Source: Streptomyces sp. CB01249 (GTDB taxonomy: Bacteria; Actinomycetota; Actinomycetes; Streptomycetales; Streptomycetaceae). Taken from it: a stretch of DNA of 64,000 nt. Positions 25,799 through 34,435 of this stretch are shown in pieces. The stretch is from positions 124,001 through 188,000 of the forward strand of contig NZ_LISW01000001.1 in NCBI RefSeq assembly GCF_001905735.1. The letters are read 5' to 3'. A program made the translations under genes and the position numbers. Position 1 is the first letter of the stretch, and each line of letters starts with the position of its first letter. The notes beneath the pieces are model-generated. The model was not told the DNA's origin, ran no database searches, and was given only the letters and a program-made list of their open reading frames with translations.

Positions 25799-27145
25799 AT
25801 GCAGAACGAATCCACGTCGCCGCAGACCGGGGAGACACAGCCGGAGTCGCTGGTCGGGCGGGAGTACGAGGTCGAGGTCGGCCCGGTCGCGCACGGCGGC
25901 CACTGCATCGCCCGCACGGACGAGGGCCGGGTGCTGTTCGTACGCCACACCCTGCCGGGCGAGAAGGTCGTCGCGCGGATCACCGACGGCGCCGAGGACT
26001 CGCGCTTCCTGCGCGCGGACGCGGTGGAGATCATCGAGGCGTCCAAGGACCGGGTACCGGCCCCCTGCCCGTTCGCCGGTCCCGGCAAGTGCGGCGGCTG
26101 CGACTGGCAGCACGCCAAGCCGGGCGCCCAGCGCCGCCTGAAGGGCGAGGTCATCGCCGAACAGCTCCAGCGCCTCGCGGGCCTCACGCCGGAGGAGGCG
26201 GGCTGGGACGGCACGGTCATGCCGGCCGAGGGCGACAAGCTCCCCGCGGGCGAGGTCCCGGCCTGGCGGACCCGGGTCCAGTACGCGATCGACGAGGACG
26301 GCCGCGTCGGCCTGCGCAAGCACCGCTCGCACGACATCGAGATCATCGATCACTGCATGATCGCCGCGCCCGGGGTCTCCGAGCTGGGCGTCGAGCAGCA
26401 GGACTGGCCCCAGATGGCCACGGTGGAGGCCATCGCCGCCACCGGCTCCCACGACCGCCAGGTCATCCTGACGCCCCGCCCGGGCGGCCGGCTGCCCCTG
26501 GTCGAGCTCGACAAGCCGGTCTCCGTCCTCCGCGTGGACGAACGCGACGGCGGCGTGCACCGGGTCCACGGCCGCGGCTTCGTCCGCGAGCGCGCCGACG
26601 ACCGCACGTACCGCGTCGGCTCCGGCGGCTTCTGGCAGGTCCACCCGCAGGCCGCGAACACCCTGGTCCGCGCGGTCATGCAGGGCCTGCTGCCTCGTAA
26701 GAACGACACGGCCCTCGACCTCTACTGCGGCGTCGGCCTCTTCGCCGGTGCCATCGGCCAGCGCATCGGCGAGAAGGGCGCGGTCCTGGGCATCGAGTCC
26801 GGCAAGCGCGCGGTCGAGGACGCCCGCCACAACCTGGCGGACCTGGACCGCGTCCGCATCGAACACGGCAAGGTCGACCAGGTCCTGCCCCGCACGGGCA
26901 TCACCGAATGCGACCTCATCGTCCTGGACCCGCCCCGCGCGGGCGCCGGCCGCGCCACGGTGAAGCAGCTCGTCGCCCTGGGCGCCCGCCGCATCGCCTA
27001 CGTGGCCTGCGACCCGGCAGCGTTGGCCCGGGACCTGGGGTACTTCCGGGACGGGGGGTACCGGGTGCGGACGTTGCGGGCGTTCGATCTGTTTCCGATG
27101 ACCCACCACGTGGAGTGCGTGGCGATTCTGGAGCCGGTGAAGTAA
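25799..27145 (+). CDS. TrmA/RlmD-type RNA (uracil-5-)-methyltransferase
   Basis: SAM-dependent methyltransferase of the TrmA/RlmC/RlmD family, 448 residues. An N-terminal TRAM domain (about 18-80) precedes a cysteine cluster (CPFAGPGKCGGC, about 90-101, plus HC near 186) expected to hold a [4Fe-4S] cluster. The SAM-binding motif is LDLYCGVGLFAG; the catalytic cysteine lies in YVACDPAALARDL; the conserved end is FPMTHHVECVAIL. The target is probably 23S rRNA or tRNA uridine, which cannot be settled here. The 3' end of this gene is partly repeated at about 27241 and 44797, marking it as the probable integration point of the following island. Confidence 0.93.
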   Translation: MQNESTSPQTGETQPESLVGREYEVEVGPVAHGGHCIARTDEGRVLFVRHTLPGEKVVARITDGAEDSRFLRADAVEIIEASKDRVPAPCPFAGPGKCGGCDWQHAKPGAQRRLKGEVIAEQLQRLAGLTPEEAGWDGTVMPAEGDKLPAGEVPAWRTRVQYAIDEDGRVGLRKHRSHDIEIIDHCMIAAPGVSELGVEQQDWPQMATVEAIAATGSHDRQVILTPRPGGRLPLVELDKPVSVLRVDERDGGVHRVHGRGFVRERADDRTYRVGSGGFWQVHPQAANTLVRAVMQGLLPRKNDTALDLYCGVGLFAGAIGQRIGEKGAVLGIESGKRAVEDARHNLADLDRVRIEHGKVDQVLPRTGITECDLIVLDPPRAGAGRATVKQLVALGARRIAYVACDPAALARDLGYFRDGGYRVRTLRAFDLFPMTHHVECVAILEPVK

Positions 27146-27679
27146 GGGCTCTGACCTGCAAGTCTGCGGATGTGCTTGTGGTGCGGTGTGGGCGCCATAG
27201 GTGATATCTCGAGCGCGGAATGCGGGCCGCTCCGCAGCGCTGGAATGTGTGGCTGTCTCCGGTAGCGGAACGGCCGACTTCCGGCGAGCAGTAGTCAGTC
27301 CGCGCTGTGGAAAGACAGTTCGTGAAGCGGGCCACGGACGGCGGTGAGTGGTGCCAGGGCCTGAGGCCGGGTACCAGAATGGGCCGCAGGCGAGTTCGCC
27401 AATGCAGCTGCGCAGGAAGTCAGCGATCAAGAGACGGCCGTCCGCCATCCTATGGTTGAGCCACTCGATGCCAGGCCCGCCCGAGGTAGGGATGGTGGCG
27501 ATGAGTGGCCGGGGCTGTCGCAGGGCCACGCCCGTACCTTCATGCGTGGGTAAAACTGTGAACAAAGTCAACATGCGTTAGCCTGACTCGGGATCGGGAA
27601 GGCGCGAGGGGCCGCCTGCTCAAGTGCTCCCGGAAGCCGGCACTCCCGTTCCCGTCCGGCCGACGCCTCTGGAGAATCG
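27146..27679. other. intergenic region at the left end of the island
   Basis: No supported gene in 534 bp. The first ~110 bases include a degenerate copy of the RNA methyltransferase 3' end (repeat at 27241-27258). Minus-strand frames over 27400-27570 look protein-like for short stretches but have no start or binding site I trust. Close to the methylase gene, CATGCGT occurs twice (27541-27547, 27572-27578), and the segment 27551-27580 is unusually A/T-rich, so the methylase promoter is likely here. Confidence 0.45.
27241..27258. repeat. left degenerate copy of the RNA methyltransferase 3' end (att-like)
   Basis: TGGAATGTGTGGCTGTCT here matches 16 of 18 positions in TGGAGTGCGTGGCTGTCT at 44797-44814, and both resemble bases 27111-27126 inside the intact gene. 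The shared 10-mer GTGGCTGTCT is exact. The two copies bracket the 17.5-kb methylase/kinase/pPIWI-RE/SARP segment. Confidence 0.5.
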
Positions 27680-29713
27680 ATGAACTCGCCCCCCGCCGTA
27701 CCGGTGACTCTGGCCGAGATCGCTCGGCTCGCGGGAGTGGGACGAGCCGCTGTGAGCAACTGGCGCCGCCGGCACGACACGTTCCCGCCACGAATCGGGG
27801 GCACCGACGCGAGCCCGCACTTTTCCCTGACGGACATCGAAATGTGGCTCAGGGACAACGGGAAGCGGGGGAAGGGTAGGAGTCGCGAGTGGCTCTGGCC
27901 CCGGTTCGAGGCCTTGGGCGACCGTGACGAGACCGGGCTCGCCATTGCCGCGGTGGGACGACTGCTCGCCGGCGAGCAGAATGACGGCGACGGATCCGGC
28001 GGTGCCGCGCCGGCACCGGGGCCGGTGCGGGCCGCTGTGGAGCTGGGGCGGCGCGAGGGTTCGTCCGAGGTCCTCATGTTTCTCTTGCGCCGCTGGCTGG
28101 ACACGCACGTACGCCAGATCCCCACCACCCCCGAGCCGCTGGCCGATCTCATGGCCGATCTGGCCCTGCGAACGTGTAAGCCGTTCGTCGGCGGGCACCC
28201 CGACGATCCCCTCAGGGTGCTCGACCCGGCGTGCGGAGTGGGCAATCTCCTGGCCGCCGCGGCGACAGCCGTTCCGACCGAGCTGAACCGGCCCGCCGCG
28301 CTTCTCGGCTGCGATCGCGATCCGGTGCTCACTGCTCTTGCCGACGTGCGACTCGCCCTGCTGCCGGGCCCCGAGACCCGAGGGCTCGCACCCGTGATGA
28401 CGCCGGGAGACTCCCTCCGCGCGGATCCCCTGATCGGTACGCAGGCGGACATGGTGCTCTGCAACCCGCCGGCCAACGAGCGGGACTGGGGGTACGAGGA
28501 TCTTGCCGCGGACACCCGGTGGGCGCACGGCACCCCGCCCCGCACTGAGCCCGAACTCGCTTGGGTGCAGCACTGCCTGTCCCGGCTTCGCCCCGGCGGC
28601 AGCGCGGTCCTGTTGCTGCCACCGACCGTGGCCGCGCGCAAGGCCGGACGGCGAATCCGCAGATCGCTGCTGCGGACCGGTGCTTTGCGGGCCGTGGTGG
28701 CGCTTCCGCCCGGATCCGCCGCGCCACACAGTCTCTCTCTGCACCTGTGGGTGCTGCGGCGGCCCGCTCCGGGGGAAGGTCCGCAGGGACCGGGAGAGTT
28801 CTTGTTCGTCGACGCCGCCGCCCGTTTTCCCCGGTCCACCGCTCGGGACAGCGGTCCTGACTGGGGTGAACTCGGGGCCTTCATCCGGTCCGTCGTCGGC
28901 GCGGCCGGGGGGGCAAGGCGTGGGCGGGCGACCGAGGAATCCGGCGCGATCGTGTGGGCCGCGACTGTCCCCGTCATCGACCTCCTCGACGACGAGGTGG
29001 ACCTCACCCCTGGTCGCCATACCACGTCGGCTTCGGGGCATGCCGGACCCCGGCTCGCGGCTGGCTGGAGGGAGGTCGGCGAATTGCTCGATGGTCTCCG
29101 GGCTGAAAGCGCCTCTCTGGCAGCCCTCGAGCTCGCTCTCGGTAGGGAGGGCCAGCCGAGTGCGACCGTCGCCGAACTTGCCCGGGCGGAGGCGCTTACT
29201 TTGCGCTCGGGCCGCCTTCCGGATGAAGCGGTTGTACCGGAGCCCGGGCGCGCGAGAGTTCCGCTACTGACCATCTCCGATCTGCTGCTGGACGTATCCC
29301 CCAGCGGATGGGCGTATCCGGACGACGCCGTCGTTGTGGAACCCGGAGACGTGGTGGTCGTCGGTGTGGCCAGGGAGTTCTCGGCCTGGGTGCATGAAGG
29401 CCCGCCGATGGCGGTGGGTTCGCAGATCCATGCACTCCGGGTCGATCCGGATGTACTCGACCCTTGGTTCGTGGCGGGTTCGCTCAAGGCACCGACCAAC
29501 GCCCGCCACGCTGGCACCCACGCGTCAAGTTCATCCCGGATCGACGTGCGCCGCCTCCAGGTGCGCCGGATCGAGCTGCCGGAACAGCAGCGATACAGCG
29601 AGGCTTTCCGGCACTTGGCAGCCTTTGAGAGACTGGCCGATCGCTTGCGGATCGTTGCCAAGGCGGTGGGGCAGGACCTCAGCGACGAACTTGCGGCGGG
29701 ACACCTGGCGTAG
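27680..29713 (+). CDS. N6-adenine-type DNA methyltransferase with N-terminal helix-turn-helix
   Basis: A 677-residue protein. An N-terminal HTH (about 7-50: EIARLAGVGRAAVSNWRRR) is followed by a Type I-like M domain. SAM motif I is LDPACGVGNLL (from about 181). Catalytic motif IV reads NPPAN, with A265 where the family normally has Phe or Tyr. The last ~230 residues look like a target-recognition region of HsdS type (half a specificity subunit plus coiled helix: SASLAALELALGR ... VRRIELPEQQRYSEAFRHL). No separate HsdR is beside it. It converges on the kinase gene. In context it may mark host DNA for the neighbouring nucleases. The alanine in NPPA may reduce or abolish catalysis. Confidence 0.88.
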   Translation: MNSPPAVPVTLAEIARLAGVGRAAVSNWRRRHDTFPPRIGGTDASPHFSLTDIEMWLRDNGKRGKGRSREWLWPRFEALGDRDETGLAIAAVGRLLAGEQNDGDGSGGAAPAPGPVRAAVELGRREGSSEVLMFLLRRWLDTHVRQIPTTPEPLADLMADLALRTCKPFVGGHPDDPLRVLDPACGVGNLLAAAATAVPTELNRPAALLGCDRDPVLTALADVRLALLPGPETRGLAPVMTPGDSLRADPLIGTQADMVLCNPPANERDWGYEDLAADTRWAHGTPPRTEPELAWVQHCLSRLRPGGSAVLLLPPTVAARKAGRRIRRSLLRTGALRAVVALPPGSAAPHSLSLHLWVLRRPAPGEGPQGPGEFLFVDAAARFPRSTARDSGPDWGELGAFIRSVVGAAGGARRGRATEESGAIVWAATVPVIDLLDDEVDLTPGRHTTSASGHAGPRLAAGWREVGELLDGLRAESASLAALELALGREGQPSATVAELARAEALTLRSGRLPDEAVVPEPGRARVPLLTISDLLLDVSPSGWAYPDDAVVVEPGDVVVVGVAREFSAWVHEGPPMAVGSQIHALRVDPDVLDPWFVAGSLKAPTNARHAGTHASSSSRIDVRRLQVRRIELPEQQRYSEAFRHLAAFERLADRLRIVAKAVGQDLSDELAAGHLA

Positions 29714-29787
29714 GGGCATCGACCCGGCCCCGCGGGCGGAGGCCTGCCAGGGAATGCTCGTCCGGGTGCGTGGCCCGGCCCGTGATG

Positions 29788-31299
29788 TCATTCCCGCTCG
29801 GGCTTCGCAGTGGGATCCAGCCTGCCATCCCGTTCGGCGAGCAGTTCGGAGATGCGATCCGCTACCTCGCGGCGCTCCGCCTCTACCCGGCCGGCGTACG
29901 GCTCGGGCAGTGCCGCTGCCACGTATCCGGCCTCGGCCACCACCTCGACGGTCGCCTCGATGTCCCCCTCGGACTCCAGTCGGCACCAGGCCGCGCGCAG
30001 ACCGAGCATCGTCCGGTCGGCCCGCCCCTGAGGCCCCCCTCCGCGTACCAGCTCGTCCGCGATGCCCTCGTAGAGCTGTGCGGCCGCATCGAAGTCTCCC
30101 GCGAGCCAGAACCCCCCAGCGGTCAGTTCCCAGACCCTCCGGACCAGCGGGCGGCGTCCCCACTCCTCGCGAACACGAGATGCGAGCCCGGCAAGTTCGC
30201 TCACCGCGCCCCCTGGTCCTCCCTCTGTCAACTCCTGTTCGGCTGCCGTGCAGAGCAGCGTGACCACGTCCGGGTCCAGCCACCCCCCATGCTCGTCGCC
30301 TTCGATGCTCCTGGTGGTCTCCTGCTGGGGCGATTCTTCTTTCTCCACGGTGGTCTCGATGAACCGGAAGGGGCGTGTGGGGTCGTGCAGGATCTGTGGA
30401 AGGGGCTCGGGGTCACCGGGCCGGGGGGTGAACTTGACCAGAACATCGAGGATTTCCCTCATGGTCGGGCGCTGTTCCGGCTTCTTGGAGAGCCCCCAGA
30501 GCACCAGCTTGTCCAAGGCATCCGGGATTCCCGCCGCGAGGTCGCCCGGGCGTAAGGGCATCTCGCGCAGGTGCTGGCGCTCCACCGATCCGTCACGGTT
30601 GTTGGTGATGAACGGAGGCCTTCCGGTGAGGAGTTCGTAGAGGACGCAGCAGAACGAGTAGACGTCTGAAGCTGCGGTGACCTCCTCGCCCTGAATCTGT
30701 TCCGGCGCCTGATAACCCCGCGTGCCGAGGGTTGAACCCGGTTGGGTGAGAGTTGACTCGATTGCGAGATCCTTGCCGATGCCGAAATCGATCACGAACC
30801 CCACACCCCGTTCGGAGATCATCGTGTTGTCCGGCTTCAGATCTCGGTGAAGCACACGGAGCTCATGGGCGTGCACGAAGGCGGCGGCGATCTGCGCGGC
30901 GGCGGAGATGGCGACGAGAGGCGCGAGCGGTGCGTACTGGTTGAGGAAGGCGCGCAGATTGATTCCCACCACGTAGGACATGACCAGGTAGGGCACACCG
31001 TGATGTGTTCCGAAGGCGTACTGCGCGGGGATGTTGGGGTGTCGCAGGCGTGCGAGGAGTTGTGCCTCGCGATAGAACCTGAGGCGCCGGAAGTGGAGTT
31101 CATCCTCCTGGTCCCGGGCGTCGAGTTGGAGGAGATCTTCGGAGTCCAGGCGCAGAAACTTCACGGCGACCTGTCGACCGGTTGTCCGGTCGCGGGCCCG
31201 CCAGATCTGGGCCATTGCTCCCTTGCCGGCCAGGTCGACCAGTTCGTAACGCTCGTCGATCAACTCCCCTGCCCGTACGTCCTCCCAGTCCGCTTCCAC
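29788..31299 (-). CDS. Ser/Thr protein kinase with C-terminal helical extension
   Basis: A 503-residue Hanks-type kinase without a transmembrane segment. Glycine-rich loop AGKGAMAQIW (24-33), VAVK lysine K47, HRDLKPDN (151-158) with catalytic D153, DFG at 171-173, and the APEQ segment are all intact, so it should be active. The last ~170 residues are helical and Glu/Ala-rich, perhaps TPR-like, and may bind a partner. It starts at a GTG (31299) preceded by GAGGGG. The gene is convergent with the DNA methylase and divergent from the pPIWI-RE operon, so it shares a 179-bp promoter region with the latter. Kinase-methylase pairing recalls Pgl/BREX-type phage defence. Confidence 0.9.
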   Translation of the reverse strand: MEADWEDVRAGELIDERYELVDLAGKGAMAQIWRARDRTTGRQVAVKFLRLDSEDLLQLDARDQEDELHFRRLRFYREAQLLARLRHPNIPAQYAFGTHHGVPYLVMSYVVGINLRAFLNQYAPLAPLVAISAAAQIAAAFVHAHELRVLHRDLKPDNTMISERGVGFVIDFGIGKDLAIESTLTQPGSTLGTRGYQAPEQIQGEEVTAASDVYSFCCVLYELLTGRPPFITNNRDGSVERQHLREMPLRPGDLAAGIPDALDKLVLWGLSKKPEQRPTMREILDVLVKFTPRPGDPEPLPQILHDPTRPFRFIETTVEKEESPQQETTRSIEGDEHGGWLDPDVVTLLCTAAEQELTEGGPGGAVSELAGLASRVREEWGRRPLVRRVWELTAGGFWLAGDFDAAAQLYEGIADELVRGGGPQGRADRTMLGLRAAWCRLESEGDIEATVEVVAEAGYVAAALPEPYAGRVEAERREVADRISELLAERDGRLDPTAKPERE

Positions 31300-31478
31300 C
31301 CTCTGCGCCCCTCTGTAGTCGACCCGAATGCCTCGTCAGAAGGCGCAGCGTACCGTGTACTTGCCGGGATGCATGACACGCAACGACATAGTTCACAACC
31401 TGTGCCATGCTGTTTGGTGTTTCGGTGGCCCGGGTTTCTCGGTTCACCCCGTACGTGCCGCCCTGAGCAGGGGGAACC

Positions 31479-33248
31479 ATGGAGAATCCGCTCGGAACCA
31501 CCGGCGAGAGCTGGCTGGTCAAGGTCAGTACGACCCACGCCCGAACCGACCCCCACGCCTGCCCGTCTCATCTGAGCACCGCAGTGCGGCCCCTGCTCGG
31601 CGCGGAGGCCCCGGGTGCCGCCGGTGTGCCACGTGTACCCCTGATGGGTGAACGGCCCAAACTCCTGGAGGACTTCGGTGCCGGTCCTCTCTTTGCCGCG
31701 CTGGACCTATGGGAGCACGAGCGCTGGCAACCCGGCCGGGTAGTCGACGAATTGAGCCAGACATCTGGCGTGTTCCGTGGGCGCAGCGCGCCTGCGCATC
31801 CCTCTCTCATTGCCTGGACCATCCATGCGTTCGAACGGTATGTCGCCGCCCGAATGCGGGAGCAGCGCGTCGCACAAGCCGCCGGGTTGCCCCCTACCGC
31901 CCCCGTACGGCTGGACTGGACCGTGCGTACCGCGCTTCGACAGCGTTCCGACGCCCGGGGCGCCCGGCAGTACGAGCACAGGACCTGGGGCCGCCAGTAC
32001 GCTTCGGCGGACGGCGCGGTGAGGGATCTGTGGATCCCCTCCTTCGGTCGTGCGAAGCCCGATCGAGCGGCGGCGGAGAAGGCTGCGATTGCCTATGTCG
32101 TCGCACATGGCCTGCCCGCCCGGAGGCGTCCTCGTCAGGCTCGCCCGCCGGAGACCTCCCTGGTGAACCCCACGCCACCGGAGCGAGTGCGGGTCTTCGA
32201 CTTCGGCTGTGCGGACGGCAGTGTCACCCGCCTGCTCGACTGGGGGCCGGATACCGTGCGCGAGCGGTTCGGGCGGGATGCCGCCCCCGCCTTCGCCGCC
32301 GTCGCCGCCGGCACCGAAGTGCGCCCGGGCGGCAGTTGTGTCGACTGCAAGGTCATCGGGCAGTGCGCCGAACTGCCGCGTACTCCGCGTTTGTGGGGGC
32401 CGTTTCGGGGCGCCACGCCGTTCCATGCCAGGCGCCGCTCCATCTCCGCCTGGGACCTACGACTTCATGGAGACTGCCCCGCCCAATACCACCTCGTGCG
32501 TCGGCTGTATCTCAACGACCTGACTCCGGAGAACCCTGGGGCGCGCCGGGGTCGGGTGGTGGACGCCGTCCTGAACGCGCGGCACGAGCGGCCTCTCCCC
32601 GGCGGCTGCAGGGAACTTCCCCAGGCGCACGAGGGCATGCTGCCCCCGGGGCACTCGTTGGAGGAACCGCTGGCCCAGAGCGCTCTGCGGATGTTGGATG
32701 AACACCGAGCGCTCTGTCCGCTGGACGGGCTGGCGCGGGACGAGAAGGTGCTTCCGCAGCACCGGGTCACGGCATACGTCCCCGAGCTGGACGTTGTCGT
32801 CCACGCTGTGCCGGATCTGCTCCATACCCGGCGGGGGCGGTGGATCTGGCGGGAGACCAAGACCGCCGCCGCACCCCTGTGGGAAGGTCGCCCGCTGCTG
32901 CGATCCTTCCCTCAACTTGCTCTGGCTGTGCTGCTGTTTGACAAGGGTGCGGTGGGGGGAGGGTCGCGCCGCGGTCGTGTCGAGTTGGAGCATCTACGGG
33001 AGTACGCGGGGGCAAGTCGTCTCGAAGCCATCGACCCCAGCCGCCGCGCGACGGTGGCGGAGGCACGTGAGGTGATCGCGGATCTCGCCGAACCTCTGCT
33101 CCGGGACACCTCGTACGAGCCTCGCACCGGTCGCCACTGCCGCTCCTGCCAAGTGCGTACCTGGTGCGCCCCCGGCACCGCGTTCGTCTCCGCCTCCCTG
33201 CCGGTCTCCGCCCCCGACGCCAGGCCGGGATCGGTCGAGCCGGCGTGA
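31479..33248 (+). CDS. Cas4/AddB-like PD-(D/E)XK nuclease with Fe-S cysteines
   Basis: First gene of a four-gene operon, 589 residues. It shows the iron-staple nuclease layout: an early Cys, C333 (GDCPAQYHL), then the active site D446 (VPDLL), E459 and K461 (ETK), then C554, C557 and C563 (CRSCQVRTWC). That order is typical of Cas4, AddB and related exonucleases with a [4Fe-4S] cluster. A second Cys set C287, C290, C296 (CVDCKVIGQC) lies just upstream. The N-terminal 280 residues are unrecognised. The ATG at 31479 has GGGGGAACC before it. Its stop overlaps the next gene by GTGA. It probably processes DNA ends for the pPIWI-RE system (inference). Confidence 0.8.
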   Translation: MENPLGTTGESWLVKVSTTHARTDPHACPSHLSTAVRPLLGAEAPGAAGVPRVPLMGERPKLLEDFGAGPLFAALDLWEHERWQPGRVVDELSQTSGVFRGRSAPAHPSLIAWTIHAFERYVAARMREQRVAQAAGLPPTAPVRLDWTVRTALRQRSDARGARQYEHRTWGRQYASADGAVRDLWIPSFGRAKPDRAAAEKAAIAYVVAHGLPARRRPRQARPPETSLVNPTPPERVRVFDFGCADGSVTRLLDWGPDTVRERFGRDAAPAFAAVAAGTEVRPGGSCVDCKVIGQCAELPRTPRLWGPFRGATPFHARRRSISAWDLRLHGDCPAQYHLVRRLYLNDLTPENPGARRGRVVDAVLNARHERPLPGGCRELPQAHEGMLPPGHSLEEPLAQSALRMLDEHRALCPLDGLARDEKVLPQHRVTAYVPELDVVVHAVPDLLHTRRGRWIWRETKTAAAPLWEGRPLLRSFPQLALAVLLFDKGAVGGGSRRGRVELEHLREYAGASRLEAIDPSRRATVAEAREVIADLAEPLLRDTSYEPRTGRHCRSCQVRTWCAPGTAFVSASLPVSAPDARPGSVEPA

Positions 33249-34435
33249 GTGAAGATGCCGGGCCGATTCCGGACTGGCTGGAGAACCCCGACGTGGTCCT
33301 TCTCCGCGACGTCGCCACGGCCGTTGCGCGATTGGACGAGGTCGGCCAGCTGGAATCCTTCGCCCTTCCGTACCCTCCTGACGCTCAGCGCGCCTTGGAC
33401 CGAGTGGTCCTCGCCTGTCTGCGCAGCGGGGCGCAGCCACCCACGGGGGTGCCGGAGATGATCGGGTGGTGCCGGACCCGCCCCTTGCGGAGCTGGCCCC
33501 TGGACGCGCTGCCTCTGGATCTCTTCAGGGGGGACAACCGGCTCGTCGACCCGCACTCCGGGAGGCCGACACAGCTCTGCGGCGAGCTCGAGGTCGAAGG
33601 GTTCGGGAACAGCACCGGCCGCCAGTACGCCCAGCTGGTGATCGGCGAAGCCATGAACGCCTGCCGTGCGGCGAACGTGCCCGAGTCGTACACGGCGTTC
33701 CGGCGGCTGTTGGTCACCCGGCCCTTGCTGACCGAGGCGGAGTGGCCCGACGTCAGCACGGACCTCTACCTCGAACCGGTCCAGTTCCTTGTCGACGAGG
33801 TCTACGCGCCTGTGCCGGCGGGCTATGACAGGGACGGTGTCAGCCTTGCTTGCGACCGCTGCCTCACACTACTCGTCCCCTTGGTTGATGGCGGCTGGTG
33901 GTGCGAACGTGAACACTGCCGGCGCCTAGGTTCTCCTCCCCCCGGCCGGCGACTGCCCGCTGATGAGGTGGGGGGACTGTGGCAGCTCCGGCGCCCGCTC
34001 CGGCAGTTCGTCACCGGGCCTGGACACGCCGAGGTGGATCTGGAGAGGAAGCTGCGCCGTATCGGCCTCGCCGTCGAGATGTGGCCAGGCTATGACGCGT
34101 ACGACCTGAGGATCACCTTTCCCGACGGCCACATCTGGGCAATCGACGTGAAGGACTGGACCCATCCGGGGTTTCTGGGCCGGGCCGCCGACACCGTACG
34201 CCCCGAGCCGCCGTACGACGAGGCGTGCTGGGCCGTGCCGCGATTCCGGGTCCGCGAGCGCGGCGACTACCTGGAGACCTTCGCCCGGGAGCGCCCCGCC
34301 CACGTGGCCGGGCTGCGCCTGCTCACCGACGACCAGGTGGTCGCGGCCGCCCGGAAACGCCTGCGCGGCGAACGAGGTCCGGACGCACACATTGCACCGG
34401 GGCCGCATAGGAGGGAGGGGGCGGATCGTGCGTGA
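33245..34435 (+). CDS. pPIWI-RE-associated restriction endonuclease-fold protein
   Basis: A 396-residue protein. A treble-clef/zinc-ribbon-like set C203, C206, C220, C225 (CDRC...CEREHC) precedes a compact PD-(D/E)XK domain with D287 (YDLRI), D301 and K303 (IDVKDW). This zinc ribbon plus REase arrangement fits the nuclease gene described beside pPIWI-RE genes. It overlaps the upstream gene by four bases (GTGA) and the helicase by eight, so translation of the operon is tightly coupled. Expected to be the DNA-cutting effector or a partner of the helicase; target unknown. Confidence 0.8.
   Translation: MSEDAGPIPDWLENPDVVLLRDVATAVARLDEVGQLESFALPYPPDAQRALDRVVLACLRSGAQPPTGVPEMIGWCRTRPLRSWPLDALPLDLFRGDNRLVDPHSGRPTQLCGELEVEGFGNSTGRQYAQLVIGEAMNACRAANVPESYTAFRRLLVTRPLLTEAEWPDVSTDLYLEPVQFLVDEVYAPVPAGYDRDGVSLACDRCLTLLVPLVDGGWWCEREHCRRLGSPPPGRRLPADEVGGLWQLRRPLRQFVTGPGHAEVDLERKLRRIGLAVEMWPGYDAYDLRITFPDGHIWAIDVKDWTHPGFLGRAADTVRPEPPYDEACWAVPRFRVRERGDYLETFARERPAHVAGLRLLTDDQVVAAARKRLRGERGPDAHIAPGPHRREGADRA

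Noticed and set aside
27400-27574. Minus-strand frame beginning MLTLFTVLPTHEG in the island's left flank
   Set aside because: It runs on without domains through the methyltransferase gene and has no convincing binding site. At most it is a gene remnant.
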